A DNA stretch of 64,000 nucleotides from Peptostreptococcus porci. GTDB taxonomy: Bacteria; Bacillota; Clostridia; Peptostreptococcales; Peptostreptococcaceae. Where the stretch lies: contig NZ_VUNE01000002.1 of the NCBI RefSeq assembly GCF_009695815.1, forward strand, positions 186,001 through 250,000, read 5' to 3'. The notes under the pieces were generated by a model. That model ran no database searches. It saw only the letters and a program-made list of their open reading frames with translations, and was not told the origin of the DNA. This document shows positions 32,228 to 40,753 of this stretch, piece after piece. A program made the position numbers and the translations under genes. The stretch's first letter is position 1, and the number at the start of each line of letters is the position of its first letter.

Positions 32228-33439
32228 TTAGTCGTTTCCTACAACGGACAAAATATGCCCCATCTTATCCTTTTTTGTCAATAAATATTTCTTATCATAC
32301 TCATTTGCATTTATTTCGATTGGTACTCTATCTATTATTTCTATTCCAAAATCTGACAATTGATATATTTTATCTGGGTTATTAGTAAGTAATCTCATTG
32401 TTTTTACTCCAAGATCCTTCAATATTTGTGCACCGATATAATACTCTCTCATATCGCCTTCAAATCCCAAAGCAAGGTTCGCATCAAGCGTATCCATGCC
32501 TTGCTCCTGCAATTTATAAGCCTTTAATTTATTTATTAGCCCTATACCTCGCCCTTCTTGACGCATATAAAGCAATATGCCTCGTCCTTCTTCCTCTATC
32601 TGTTTCATTGCCGACTTAAATTGATCTCCACAATCGCATCTCAATGAGCCAAATACATCCCCAGTTAGGCATTCTGAATGAACTCTACACAGAATATTTT
32701 TTCCGTCACCTATATCTCCTTTTACAAGAGCTACGTGATGTTCCCCATTTAATCTATTGACGTATCCAAATGCTCTAAAGCTTCCATACTTTGTCGGCAT
32801 TTCGACATCGATCTCACAATTAACCAGCTTTTCATTTTTCTTTCTATACGATTGAAGCTCTTTAATCGTCGTGAACTTGATATTCCACTGTTTCGCAAGC
32901 TCTATCAACTCACTCTTTCTCATCATCGTTCCATCGTCCTTCATTATTTCGCAACAAAGACCAACTTCCTTTAGTCCGGCTATTCTTAATAAATCAACAG
33001 TAGCCTCCGTGTGACCGTTTCGCTCTAGTACACCATTTTTCTTCGCTGTCAGAGGAAACATATGACCAGGTCTTCTAAAATCAGAAGCCTTTGCTTCATC
33101 ATCAACACAAGCTCTAGCAGTCACACCTCTTTCGACAGCAGATATACCAGTTGTCGTATCAATATGATCGATTGACACCGTAAAAGCGGTTTCATGATTA
33201 TCAGTATTTGTCGTAACCATTTGTGGCAAATTAAGTTTTAAGGCATATTCCCTACTCATCGGCATACATATCAATCCTTTTCCATATGTCGCCATAAAAT
33301 TTACGTTTTCAGTCGTCGCAAACTCGGCCGCACATATGAAATCTCCCTCATTTTCTCTGTTTTCGTCATCTGTAACAAGGATTATTTTGCCTTCTCTTAA
33401 ATCTTCAACTACCTCTTCGATACTGTTAAATTTAAACAT
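32228..33439 (-). CDS. ribBA: Bifunctional 3,4-dihydroxy-2-butanone 4-phosphate synthase / GTP cyclohydrolase II
   Basis: 403 aa. N-terminal RibB domain (1 to about 200) with [11 protein letters not shown] (acidic catalytic loop) and [10 protein letters not shown]-terminal RibA domain with [22 protein letters not shown] (Zn-binding cysteines) and [11 protein letters not shown]. Provides both precursors of riboflavin. I chose ATG 33439, 8 bases after AGGTGG; the GTG at 33451 lies inside that ribosome binding site. Confidence 0.97.
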   Translation of the reverse strand: MFKFNSIEEVVEDLREGKIILVTDDENRENEGDFICAAEFATTENVNFMATYGKGLICMPMSREYALKLNLPQMVTTNTDNHETAFTVSIDHIDTTTGISAVERGVTARACVDDEAKASDFRRPGHMFPLTAKKNGVLERNGHTEATVDLLRIAGLKEVGLCCEIMKDDGTMMRKSELIELAKQWNIKFTTIKELQSYRKKNEKLVNCEIDVEMPTKYGSFRAFGYVNRLNGEHHVALVKGDIGDGKNILCRVHSECLTGDVFGSLRCDCGDQFKSAMKQIEEEGRGILLYMRQEGRGIGLINKLKAYKLQEQGMDTLDANLALGFEGDMREYYIGAQILKDLGVKTMRLLTNNPDKIYQLSDFGIEIIDRVPIEINANEYDKKYLLTKKDKMGHILSVVGND

Positions 33440-33555
33440 ATTTATATCCACCTTTCAATATTATTTGTTATTTTTTCAATTGTTTCATGGTATGTTTTAT
33501 TAAACTACATTACATTCCATAAAATTTTTTAAATATTTTTTATACATAATATTTC

Positions 33556-34212
33556 TCAAAATCCATTTTTCAACAAGAATTCCTCGGTAATACCACTATT
33601 TTTCTTTACCTCGTATTTATTATCATCAAAATTTATCAATCTCTCCACATATTTCCCAATACAGTCATTTTCCAAGTTTACAATATCTCCTATTTTCTTC
33701 TCGTTTAATATCGTGTTTTTTGACGTATGCGGTATGATTGATACCTCAAACGAGTCTTCGTACAAGTTTGCGACTGTAAGACTGATACCATCAATCGTTA
33801 TCGAGCCCTTTTTCACTATGTATTTCAACAGATGTTTTTCACAAGAGATTCTGTATCTGAAAGCTATATCGTCTTTTTTTATATCAGCTATAAGACCGAC
33901 ACCGTCAATATGGCCTGACACAATATGACCTCCGAACCGTCCATTGAGTTGCATTGCCCTTTCCAAATTTACTCTTTTACCTATAGATACACCTAGTAAC
34001 GACGTGTTGTTTAGTGTTTCGTGCATAACATCCACGGTAAAGCTATCGTTACAGAACTCTGTAACAGTTAGACAAATTCCATTTACTGCTATACTATCGC
34101 CCAATTTCATATCATCCATTATTTTTTCTGCTCTAATAGTTAGTTTTTGTGAATTCACCCCTCTAGTGACCTGGCTAATTTTTCCTATTTCTTCAACTAT
34201 TCCGGTAAACAT
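33556..34212 (-). CDS. ribE: Riboflavin synthase (alpha chain)
   Basis: 218 aa with two lumazine-binding repeats: MFTGIVEEIG at the N-terminus, DSIAVNGICLTVTEF in the first and GSITIDGISLTVANL in the second. Dismutates two lumazines to riboflavin. Its start lies 16 bases inside the 3' end of ribD, suggesting coupled translation. Confidence 0.97.
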   Translation of the reverse strand: MFTGIVEEIGKISQVTRGVNSQKLTIRAEKIMDDMKLGDSIAVNGICLTVTEFCNDSFTVDVMHETLNNTSLLGVSIGKRVNLERAMQLNGRFGGHIVSGHIDGVGLIADIKKDDIAFRYRISCEKHLLKYIVKKGSITIDGISLTVANLYEDSFEVSIIPHTSKNTILNEKKIGDIVNLENDCIGKYVERLINFDDNKYEVKKNSGITEEFLLKNGF

Positions 34213-35294
34213 TTTAGCACCTCGCTTTCTAGTAAAATATCTTCCCCAAAATACCTTACCTTTGGTTTTGAAAGCCTTATTGCATTGTCTGGAAAATCTA
34301 TTCCTTTTCCAGCAACTGGTGTTTTTGCAATCCCTCCAAATATTTTGGGTGATATATATGCCTGTACCTTATCCACTATGCCTGCTTCTAATGCCGACCA
34401 TGCAAGGGTTGAACCACCCTCTAATAATATGCTGTCAATACCTCTACTCCCAAGCTCCTGCACTAGATTTCGCAAATCTATTCTGTCATTATCCAAGGAC
34501 TCTTGAACTAAAACATCACACCCACAATCCTCATAAAGCTTTATCAATTTCTCGTCATGTGATTTTGTTACAATTATTGTCTTATTATCCACAGATGTTT
34601 TAACAATTTTTGAATCTAGAGGAGTTTTTAAATTAGTATCACATATTATTCTGATAGGATCGTTGCCTTGCTCTAAACGACAATTTAGCAAAGGATCATC
34701 TGATATCACAGTATTTAAACCCACCATTATGGCAGAGTACGTATTTCTATCTGTATGAACGTTAATTCTTGAATCTTCTCCACTAATCCACCTTGAAGCA
34801 CCAGTCTTTGTAGCAATTTTACCATCAATAGTCATTGCATATTTAAGAGTTATATAGGGCGTTTTCGTTTTTATGTAATGAAAGAAAATTGTATTTAGAC
34901 TTCTACACTCAGCTTCTAATACACCTTCTACAACAGCAATCCCATTTTTTCTCAGCTTATCGATACCCTTTCCGCCTACCAAAGGATTTGGATCCCTAAT
35001 TCCTACAACTACCCTCGATATTCCGTTTTCGATAATTGCATCTACACATGGAGGTGTTTTCCCATAATGGCAGCATGGTTCCAATGTAACATACATGGTT
35101 GCCCCTGAGGGATTTTCAAAGCAGCTTTTGAGTGCTTCTCTTTCGGCGTGCAATCCACCATACGTTTTATGGTAACCCTTTCCAATTATTCGATTGTCTT
35201 TTACAATTACGGCACCTACCAACGGATTGGGATTGACTTTTCCAATACCTTTTTCTGCCATCTCAAGTGCAATTTTCATAAATTTCTCGTCCAA
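34197..35294 (-). CDS. ribD: Bifunctional riboflavin biosynthesis deaminase/reductase
   Basis: 365 aa. N-terminal deaminase (HAEREALKSC and PCCHYGKTPPCVDAI, Zn ligands) and C-terminal reductase (SRWISGEDSR, LLEGGSTLAWSAL). Start is TTG 35294: GGGGGTGAT lies 4-9 bases upstream and matches the anti-Shine-Dalgarno well, while the next ATG (35279) is too far away. First gene of the operon, preceded by two terminators and the FMN aptamer. Confidence 0.96.
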   Translation of the reverse strand: MDEKFMKIALEMAEKGIGKVNPNPLVGAVIVKDNRIIGKGYHKTYGGLHAEREALKSCFENPSGATMYVTLEPCCHYGKTPPCVDAIIENGISRVVVGIRDPNPLVGGKGIDKLRKNGIAVVEGVLEAECRSLNTIFFHYIKTKTPYITLKYAMTIDGKIATKTGASRWISGEDSRINVHTDRNTYSAIMVGLNTVISDDPLLNCRLEQGNDPIRIICDTNLKTPLDSKIVKTSVDNKTIIVTKSHDEKLIKLYEDCGCDVLVQESLDNDRIDLRNLVQELGSRGIDSILLEGGSTLAWSALEAGIVDKVQAYISPKIFGGIAKTPVAGKGIDFPDNAIRLSKPKVRYFGEDILLESEVLKCLPE

Positions 35295-35320
35295 TTTATC
35301 ACCCCCAAAATAACTAAAAT

Positions 35321-35347
35321 AAAAAAATCCTGAACAAATGTTCAGGA
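35321..35347 (-). terminator. Second leader terminator, directly before ribD
   Basis: TCCTGAAC (35340-35347) pairs with GTTCAGGA (35328-35335) around ATTT and is followed by TTTTTTTATTTT on the minus strand. It ends 27 bases before the ribD start codon. Confidence 0.85.
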
Positions 35348-35462
35348 CAAATCTTACAAATTTATTTGTTTATTATTCATACGTAGAAATCACCGAAACA
35401 TTTTGGAAAACAGTTTCCAATCTCAATTCCAAGATGTTTATAACTTTCAATCTGTGTATGAT

Positions 35463-35498
35463 ATATAAAAATGCTCTGAAATGACAACATTTCAGAGC
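35463..35498 (-). terminator. First leader terminator, after the FMN aptamer
   Basis: Perfect 11-bp stem GCTCTGAAATG / CATTTCAGAGC with a TTGT loop, followed by ATTTTTATAT on the minus strand. It begins 20 bases after the aptamer and is the expected expression platform. Confidence 0.88.
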
Positions 35499-35517
35499 AC
35501 AAATAAACAATACAAAA

Positions 35518-35627
35518 TCTCTTCTCTCATCCAGACTATACTGTCGGCTTTGGAATTTCACCAAATCATGCATAACGCTCGCGGGCTTTACCGCCGGTAG
35601 GGAATCACACCCTGCCCTGAAGAAAAT
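35518..35627 (-). promoter_or_regulatory. FMN riboswitch (RFN element)
   Basis: Aptamer hallmarks on the minus strand in order: TTCTTCAGGGCAGGGTG, ATTCCCTACCGGCGGTA, AGCCCGCGAGC, GGTGAAATTCC, AAAGCCGACAGT and a closing TGGATGAGAGAAGA that pairs with the 5' end. FMN binding is expected to shut off the rib operon by termination at 35463-35498. Confidence 0.97.
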
Positions 35628-35712
35628 AATATTTAATTAACAACTATAGATTAACATATAGCTTCACAAATTGTCAACAAGAAATATTCAAAGATTTTCT
35701 CAAAAATTTATA

Positions 35713-35979
35713 CTACGCTTCAGTAGATACTATTGTAACGCCATTTAAGTCTTTTTCAGCTATTATATCTTCAATAGTTTCCTTTGTTTCCATCAATTTT
35801 TCTAATGACATTGAATAAAAATCTGTGTTATTTCCTGATTCAATGTTGAATCCATGATTGTTTAGGAATGAATTTACAGCATCTTCATTTTTCTTGTATG
35901 CCACATAACCAACAACACATACTCCTACACCGATTGCCACACCTTTAATAAGCTCTGTTCTCTGATTTAAAAAATTCAT
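35713..35979 (-). CDS. Small single-span membrane protein of unknown function
   Basis: 88 aa. Short polar N-terminus, one glycine/valine-rich helix (about residues 12-29, KGVAIGVGVCVVGYVAY), then a soluble tail with acidic residues and a predicted helix (LEKLMETKETIEDIIAEKD). ATG 35979 follows TTAGGAGG, so it is very likely expressed. It lies 264 bases downstream of the metal-ATPase operon on the same strand and may belong to it. I do not recognise the family. Confidence 0.75.
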   Translation of the reverse strand: MNFLNQRTELIKGVAIGVGVCVVGYVAYKKNEDAVNSFLNNHGFNIESGNNTDFYSMSLEKLMETKETIEDIIAEKDLNGVTIVSTEA

Positions 35980-36070
35980 AATAACCTCCTAATTTTAACA
36001 AATAATTATTTTTCTTTTACTATCATCATAACTTTTTATACATTCTTATATTTGCATATATAAACATACT

Positions 36071-36240
36071 TCTATTTTATATGCTTTATACTTTTTTATA
36101 TGCTCTATGTTTTTTTATATACATTATGCTTTTTTTATATGCTTTATGCTTTTTATACACATTATGCTTTTTTTATATGCTTTATGCTTTTTTATACACA
36201 TTATGCTTTTTTATATGCTCTATGCTTTTATTTTTTGCTT
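36071..36240. repeat. 18-20-bp tandem repeat after the HMA2-like gene
   Basis: About eight imperfect copies of a unit like TTTATGCTTTTTTATATGC, differing in T-run length (5-8) and in alternation of ATATGC with ACACAT ends. It begins at the stop codon side (36244) and runs downstream of that gene. Confidence 0.92.
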
Positions 36241-36243
36241 ATA

Positions 36244-37026
36244 TTATCTAAGTATACTCTTCCTTACACTTACATTTTGATACACATCCAAACACGAGCC
36301 TAGGAACTGATTCACAAAAAATGTCTTACTAGATTCTTCAATGACTTTTATATCGTCATTTCTTACAACGGTACTAAGTACAGTTGATTTATTTTTTCTT
36401 GCAAGTATATGTCTTCCAAAGGTCAAAAACCATGCTATAGTCGGTGAATATATACTAGTAGTAACTGTGCCATCAGAAGCAGCAGTAGTTTCTTTGTGAA
36501 TAGAATTTACCAAATACATAATCGACATTACTTCTGGATCAAAGGCTCCATTTTCACTCAATTCCTTATATCCATGCTCAAATATTGCTCCCAACGTTGT
36601 ACCAAATGCACACCATCTTATAAAGCTTTTATATCTCGATAATCCCGAGCCGACTCCTAAAAAAGTTGTGCCTAAATCAAGTATGATAAATCCCAAGGAT
36701 AATATAGCACTATAGCTAAGCTCATTGTTTCTTGATGATCTGTAGTTTAGCTTAATATTTCTAACATTGATGTCTTTGGAATACAAACCACAAAATATCA
36801 TAAGTAAATTATCTAATTCAAAATCATCTTTATTTTCATATTCTACAACAACAGTATGAGAAACACTATTAAAGCAACCTTTTTTTATCAATCCGTCAGC
36901 TTTAAGTTTTTTGAGAAGCTTTGATGCATTTACAGGATCTCTACCCAATCTCATCCTTATTCTTCCAGGAATTGAAAATATGACATCAACATTTACATAA
37001 TTTCTGCAATAGCATTTTTCTGCCAT
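36244..37026 (-). CDS. HMA2-like membrane protein, companion of the P-type ATPase
   Basis: 260 aa. N-terminal ferredoxin-like domain (about 10-90) with SIPGRIRMRL but no CxxC, followed by two hydrophobic helices (about 106-125 and 135-150) and a C-terminal region with a hydrophobic patch (SPTIAWFLTFGRHILA). ATG 37026 lies 2 bases after the ATPase stop. It resembles the HMA2-domain proteins often placed beside P-type ATPases. Role unknown; it may load metal on to or regulate the pump. Confidence 0.78.
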   Translation of the reverse strand: MAEKCYCRNYVNVDVIFSIPGRIRMRLGRDPVNASKLLKKLKADGLIKKGCFNSVSHTVVVEYENKDDFELDNLLMIFCGLYSKDINVRNIKLNYRSSRNNELSYSAILSLGFIILDLGTTFLGVGSGLSRYKSFIRWCAFGTTLGAIFEHGYKELSENGAFDPEVMSIMYLVNSIHKETTAASDGTVTTSIYSPTIAWFLTFGRHILARKNKSTVLSTVVRNDDIKVIEESSKTFFVNQFLGSCLDVYQNVSVRKSILR

Positions 37027-37028
37027 AT

Positions 37029-39239
37029 CTAATTCACCCCTTTTAATGACGCATTAAACAGCAACCTACAAGAGTTACCAACTACAAAAATGGTACTCAT
37101 ATTATGCATAACAGCACTTAAAAATACTGATATATTACTTGTAGCTCCCAATACAAGACCTATAGTATTGATTCCTATAACAAGTGCAAAGTTCTGTTTC
37201 ACGATATCCATTGTAGCCCCAGATAGCTCCATTACCTTTGGTATCATCAATGGGTTATCAGAGTTTATGACAATATCTGAGGTTTCAATCGCAACATCAG
37301 TTGATTTGCTTCCCAAGGATATTCCAACATTGGCATATGACAACGCCGGAGCGTCATTTATTCCATCGCCGACCATGATTACTCCAGTACCATCAGCTTT
37401 CATCTTTAGAATTTGATCTGCCTTATCTTCTGGCAACAGCTCAGCCTTATAGCTATCGGCATTAACCTTGTTGGCAACCTCCATAGCTTGCTTTCTCATA
37501 TCGCCAGTCAATATCATCACTTCGTTTATTCCGTTTGATCTCATCATATTAATAGATCTTTTTATATTTTTTCTCGGTTTATCATAAGCACCAAGCACAC
37601 CTAAAAACTCATCACCATATGATATAAATATCGGTGTAACACCTTCAGCAAACTCAATTGCACCTCTATCAGGATTTATTCCATTCTCTGTCATAAATTT
37701 CAGATTTCCGACTCTTACGATTTTTCCTTTAACAGTCGTATACGTTCCTCTTCCTACGACAGCTTCTATTGCACCATGTCTTGGCGTTTTAACACCCAAT
37801 AATTTCCCATATTCAAGCACACAATGTGACAACGGATGCGACGATGACACCTCTGCTGCACACGCCAGCTCTACAATTTGTTTTTCAGTATAATTATCGT
37901 TGGCAAGATATACATCCTTTATTCTTGGTTTTCCTTCAGTTATTGTTCCTGTCTTGTCGAGAACTATCGTATCTGAAAGAGTTAACTGTTCTATAAAGGC
38001 ACCACCCTTTATCAATACTCCATTTTTCACCGCAGTATTAATCGAAGCAGAAAAAGCAGTTGCCGTTGATAATTTAATTCCACAAGAATAGTCTATCACA
38101 AGCATATTTAATGCCTTTGTAGTGCTTTTTGTGACTCCATACACAACGGCACTTAGTATTAGATTCAACGGAACTAGATAATTTGAAAACTTATCCGCAT
38201 ATTTCTGTATTGGAGCCTGTTGAGTCGCACTGTTTTCAACAAGATTTATTATTCTCGATATCACAGTATCATCTCCGACTTTTTCAGCCTTGACAGTAAT
38301 GGTTCCATTTTTTATTATTCCGCCAGCATATACCTTATCCTTTGATTTCTTGATAACAGGCATATATTCACCTGAAACAGAGCTCAGATCGACAATCGCC
38401 TCTCCATCTATAACCTCACCATCAACACAAATTTTTTCTCCAGTGTGAATTACAACTCTATCGTCTTTTTTCAATCTATCTACACTACATTTTTCTATAT
38501 TTCCATCTTCATTTAGCTTCCAAGTGACATCCTGTTCCAAACTAAGTAGATTCTTTATTGAATTTCTAGTTCTCTCAACTGTGTATGCCGTCATAAATTC
38601 AGCTATATCTGACAATGCGATAATAGTAAGAGCTGATGTGCTGTTACCAAGCAGCAAACTCGCAATTATAGATGTAACAGTCAAAAAGTCTGCATTTGGT
38701 CTCTTTGTCTCGACAAGCCCGTCCCAAGAGGTCCTAAAAAGTGGAGAAGTCAGCGCCAAGCTCGTTATCGCCGGAAGCGTTGTAAACTTATCGTACACCG
38801 GTCTATTTACAAGTGGCGAATTTAACGGACTAAGTAACTTCGTTCCAAGAATCACAGCACCATTTACGACAAGTCTAGCCAATAGTTTTTTGGAAGATTC
38901 ATTTTCCGAATCATATTTCTCATTTGACTCGTTTTTTTTCTGCTCAATGTAGTTTTTGTAAATATCTAAGGAGAATTTATCTACAATATGATCCACACTC
39001 TCCAAAATTTCCGAAATCATATCAATTGAATCGAACTCATTATATTTTATCAAAATCGTCTCTGTAACAGAATTTATCTGTACTTGCTCTACATAATAAA
39101 TATCGCTAATTTCTCTAAGCAGAGTATCAAATTCATCACTAATATACCTTATACCTTGATATTTAATTCTAATTCTTCCACTAATATTGAAAAGCACCTT
39201 GCCTTTTAGTGAAAATACCTTATTTCCCAATTGAATCAC
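37029..39239 (-). CDS. P1B-like heavy-metal P-type ATPase with an atypical SCG membrane motif
   Basis: 736 aa. N-terminal HMA-like domain with NISGRIRIKY and no metal-binding CxxC; membrane helices; phosphorylation motif VLDKTGTITEG (D about 428); ASHPLSH-like SSSHPLSH; and VGDGINDAPAL. In the helix before the P-domain, where copper or zinc pumps have CPC or CPx, it has YSCGIKLST (about residues 384-392). The exported ion is unknown. GTG 39239 is chosen because GGGAGG lies 6 bases upstream; the reading to 39275 has no ribosome binding site. Confidence 0.9.
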   Translation of the reverse strand: MIQLGNKVFSLKGKVLFNISGRIRIKYQGIRYISDEFDTLLREISDIYYVEQVQINSVTETILIKYNEFDSIDMISEILESVDHIVDKFSLDIYKNYIEQKKNESNEKYDSENESSKKLLARLVVNGAVILGTKLLSPLNSPLVNRPVYDKFTTLPAITSLALTSPLFRTSWDGLVETKRPNADFLTVTSIIASLLLGNSTSALTIIALSDIAEFMTAYTVERTRNSIKNLLSLEQDVTWKLNEDGNIEKCSVDRLKKDDRVVIHTGEKICVDGEVIDGEAIVDLSSVSGEYMPVIKKSKDKVYAGGIIKNGTITVKAEKVGDDTVISRIINLVENSATQQAPIQKYADKFSNYLVPLNLILSAVVYGVTKSTTKALNMLVIDYSCGIKLSTATAFSASINTAVKNGVLIKGGAFIEQLTLSDTIVLDKTGTITEGKPRIKDVYLANDNYTEKQIVELACAAEVSSSHPLSHCVLEYGKLLGVKTPRHGAIEAVVGRGTYTTVKGKIVRVGNLKFMTENGINPDRGAIEFAEGVTPIFISYGDEFLGVLGAYDKPRKNIKRSINMMRSNGINEVMILTGDMRKQAMEVANKVNADSYKAELLPEDKADQILKMKADGTGVIMVGDGINDAPALSYANVGISLGSKSTDVAIETSDIVINSDNPLMIPKVMELSGATMDIVKQNFALVIGINTIGLVLGATSNISVFLSAVMHNMSTIFVVGNSCRLLFNASLKGVN

Positions 39240-39375
39240 ACAATACCTCCCTTCAATGAAATAAAATTTTACCAAACGAAATATAATTCAAAATATTGAT
39301 TACTATTTCAATTTAATATTAGATATCATTAATTACTATCAATTATACAGCAAAATCAAGAAAAATTATATAGTT

Positions 39376-39759
39376 TTACTTTATATTTGCAAGGTTAATA
39401 TCAAGTATTTTAAAAACAATATCTCTTGCTTCCTCTTCAGATTTTTCTGATAGATCATTGATTAGCCTTTCGTTTTCGACTGCAAGCTTCTTTATCAATT
39501 CAAGCCAATTAATTATCGTTTTTGAATCGACCTTTGTTTTGTCATACTCTATCAAAATAGTACCGATGACAAAGTTAAAATTCACATTTTTTATCCCGTC
39601 TAGTTTTTTTATCGCCTCAATCCCGTAATTTTGGTATTCAACCGATTCCTTTGGCAGTCTTTTGTAGTTATTTACCTTTAACCTTAATCTACCAGGCAAA
39701 TCCGATACAACCTCAAATTTGAATAGCAGCTTTAAAAACGATGCTTTAATATTCAGCAT
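39376..39759 (-). CDS. Soluble HMA-like (GRxR) protein of the metal-ATPase cluster
   Basis: 127 aa. One ferredoxin-like HMA-type domain with DLPGRLRLKV (P22-R26), IKNVNFNFVIGTILIEYD in the place of the second half of the fold, then a charged C-terminal helix. No cysteine at all, so classical thiolate metal binding is excluded. ATG 39759 follows GTGGAGG. Operon with the ATPase, 136 bases upstream of it. Confidence 0.78.
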   Translation of the reverse strand: MLNIKASFLKLLFKFEVVSDLPGRLRLKVNNYKRLPKESVEYQNYGIEAIKKLDGIKNVNFNFVIGTILIEYDKTKVDSKTIINWLELIKKLAVENERLINDLSEKSEEEARDIVFKILDINLANIK

Positions 39760-39779
39760 TTTTACCTCCACAATTATTT

Positions 39780-39874
39780 TAGTTAGTCATGTACTGACCT
39801 AAATCCACACAGCTATTTCAGTATTCTAGTTAGCCGAGTATTGACCTAGACCACCACAGCAATGTCAGATAATC
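39780..39874. repeat. 47-bp diverged tandem duplication spanning the stop codon of the 196-aa HMA-like gene
   Basis: 39780-39826 and 39827-39874 align throughout: TAGTTAGTCATGTACTGACC against TAGTTAGCCGAGTATTGACC, then ACACAGCTATTTCAGTATTC against CCACAGCAATGTCAGATAATC. The 39827-39874 copy carries the last codons and stop of the gene; the other is a decayed non-coding copy. Confidence 0.85.
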
Positions 39875-40420
39875 TGGTCTAATAGCACATCCATTTCTTC
39901 TTATTTGATAAAATGCACCAACAACCAACGCTATTAAAATCAGCGTTTTAGAGTTTAACTTTCCGTTTGTGTAATCATATATCCCATTATTTACTGCTTG
40001 CGATATATTCTTGATTTCCTTTTCGATTGATGATTCCTTGTCTCCATTTATTATTTTGTCAAGCTCAAGCAACTTTATCACAGCACCTTCTAGTGTTTGA
40101 ATGTCCAGATTTTTCTCATCATATTCAAATAAAGCACTTCCTGTCAACGTATTAATCTCACACTTTTTTATCAAAGGAATCTGCTTAATCTGTGTAATAA
40201 AATTATTGGCTAGATTATGATTTGATTTCAATACCGGAATGTAAAATCTCACTCTTCCATCTATAGCACTCCTGACTTCTATTACATTTTTAAATGATGG
40301 AATACTTAAACTATTAATTCTCTTTTTTAAGGAGTTTACATTTTTTATATCCTTTGAATTCGTAAGTACCGAACTCGCTAATAAAAGCCCCCAAAATATA
40401 AATCTTCTTCTCGCTAACAA
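39830..40420 (-). CDS. Membrane-anchored HMA-like (GRxR) protein, first gene of the metal-ATPase cluster
   Basis: 196 aa. N-terminal hydrophobic helix (about 7-20), an HMA-like domain with AIDGRVRFYIP (G55-R58) and INTLTGSALFEYDEKN, and a C-terminal hydrophobic segment (KTLILIALVVGAFYQI). Start TTG 40420 has GGGAGGAG 6 bases upstream and is preferred over ATG 40438, which overlaps the ribosome binding site. A TTGCAA-16-TATAAT promoter lies at 40484-40511. No CxxC. Confidence 0.75.
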   Translation of the reverse strand: MLARRRFIFWGLLLASSVLTNSKDIKNVNSLKKRINSLSIPSFKNVIEVRSAIDGRVRFYIPVLKSNHNLANNFITQIKQIPLIKKCEINTLTGSALFEYDEKNLDIQTLEGAVIKLLELDKIINGDKESSIEKEIKNISQAVNNGIYDYTNGKLNSKTLILIALVVGAFYQIRRNGCAIRPDYLTLLWWSRSILG

Positions 40421-40738
40421 AATATCTCCTCCCTTCACCTTCGTTTATTATTCGATTGAATATAAACCGTATCATTAAATAATATTATACCACTTTTATT
40501 ATCAATTGCAATATATATTTTTGATTTTTATATGAATTTTCAATGTTTTTAAATTCTCATTTGAATAATTATTTATTGATATTGATTTTCATATTGCATA
40601 TCGTTAAAGAATGACTATTTTTCAATAAATCCTGGATATTTAAATATCACCTCGCAGTTTAAATATCAATCTACTGTTCTTCAATATACCCTTTAAATAG
40701 CTATCTATAGTTCTTCGATATACCTTTTAAATAGCTAT
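40421..40738. other. Intergenic region between nfo and the metal-ATPase cluster
   Basis: 318 bases holding the cluster promoter (40484-40511) and the 34-bp repeats at the 3' end of nfo (40658-40753). No gene seen. Confidence 0.6.
40484..40511 (-). promoter_or_regulatory. Candidate promoter of the metal-ATPase cluster
   Basis: TTGCAA, 16 bases, TATAAT with a preceding TGG (extended -10) on the minus strand, about 64 bases before the first start codon. Confidence 0.6.
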
Positions 40739-40753
40739 CTATAGTTCTTCAAG
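40639..40753. repeat. 34-bp tandem repeat spanning the 3' end of nfo
   Basis: Units at 40658-40691, 40692-40725 and 40726-40753 (partial), with a further degenerate start at 40639. Core TTTAAATAGCTATCTATAGT then TCTTCGATATACC. The unit at 40726-40753 contains the nfo stop codon (40739-40741); divergence increases away from the gene. Confidence 0.9.

Larger units (their letters stand above)
35295..35712. other. rib leader region
   Basis: 418 bases containing, in transcript order, a TTGACA box (35672-35677), the FMN aptamer, terminator 1, about 115 bases with a short TTGGAAA/TTTCCAA hairpin, and terminator 2 directly before ribD. Confidence 0.8.

Noticed and set aside
35373-35573. 66-codon frame in the rib leader
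   Set aside because: It overlaps the aptamer and terminator 1 and has no ribosome binding site; the RNA elements explain the sequence.
36100-36303. Open frame of 67 codons rich in Tyr, Phe, Leu and Cys
   Set aside because: It is only the translation of the 18-20-bp tandem repeat, has no ribosome binding site and runs antisense into the HMA2-like gene.
36071-40753. CRISPR array
   Set aside because: The repeats are contiguous without unique spacers, differ from site to site, and no cas gene is present.
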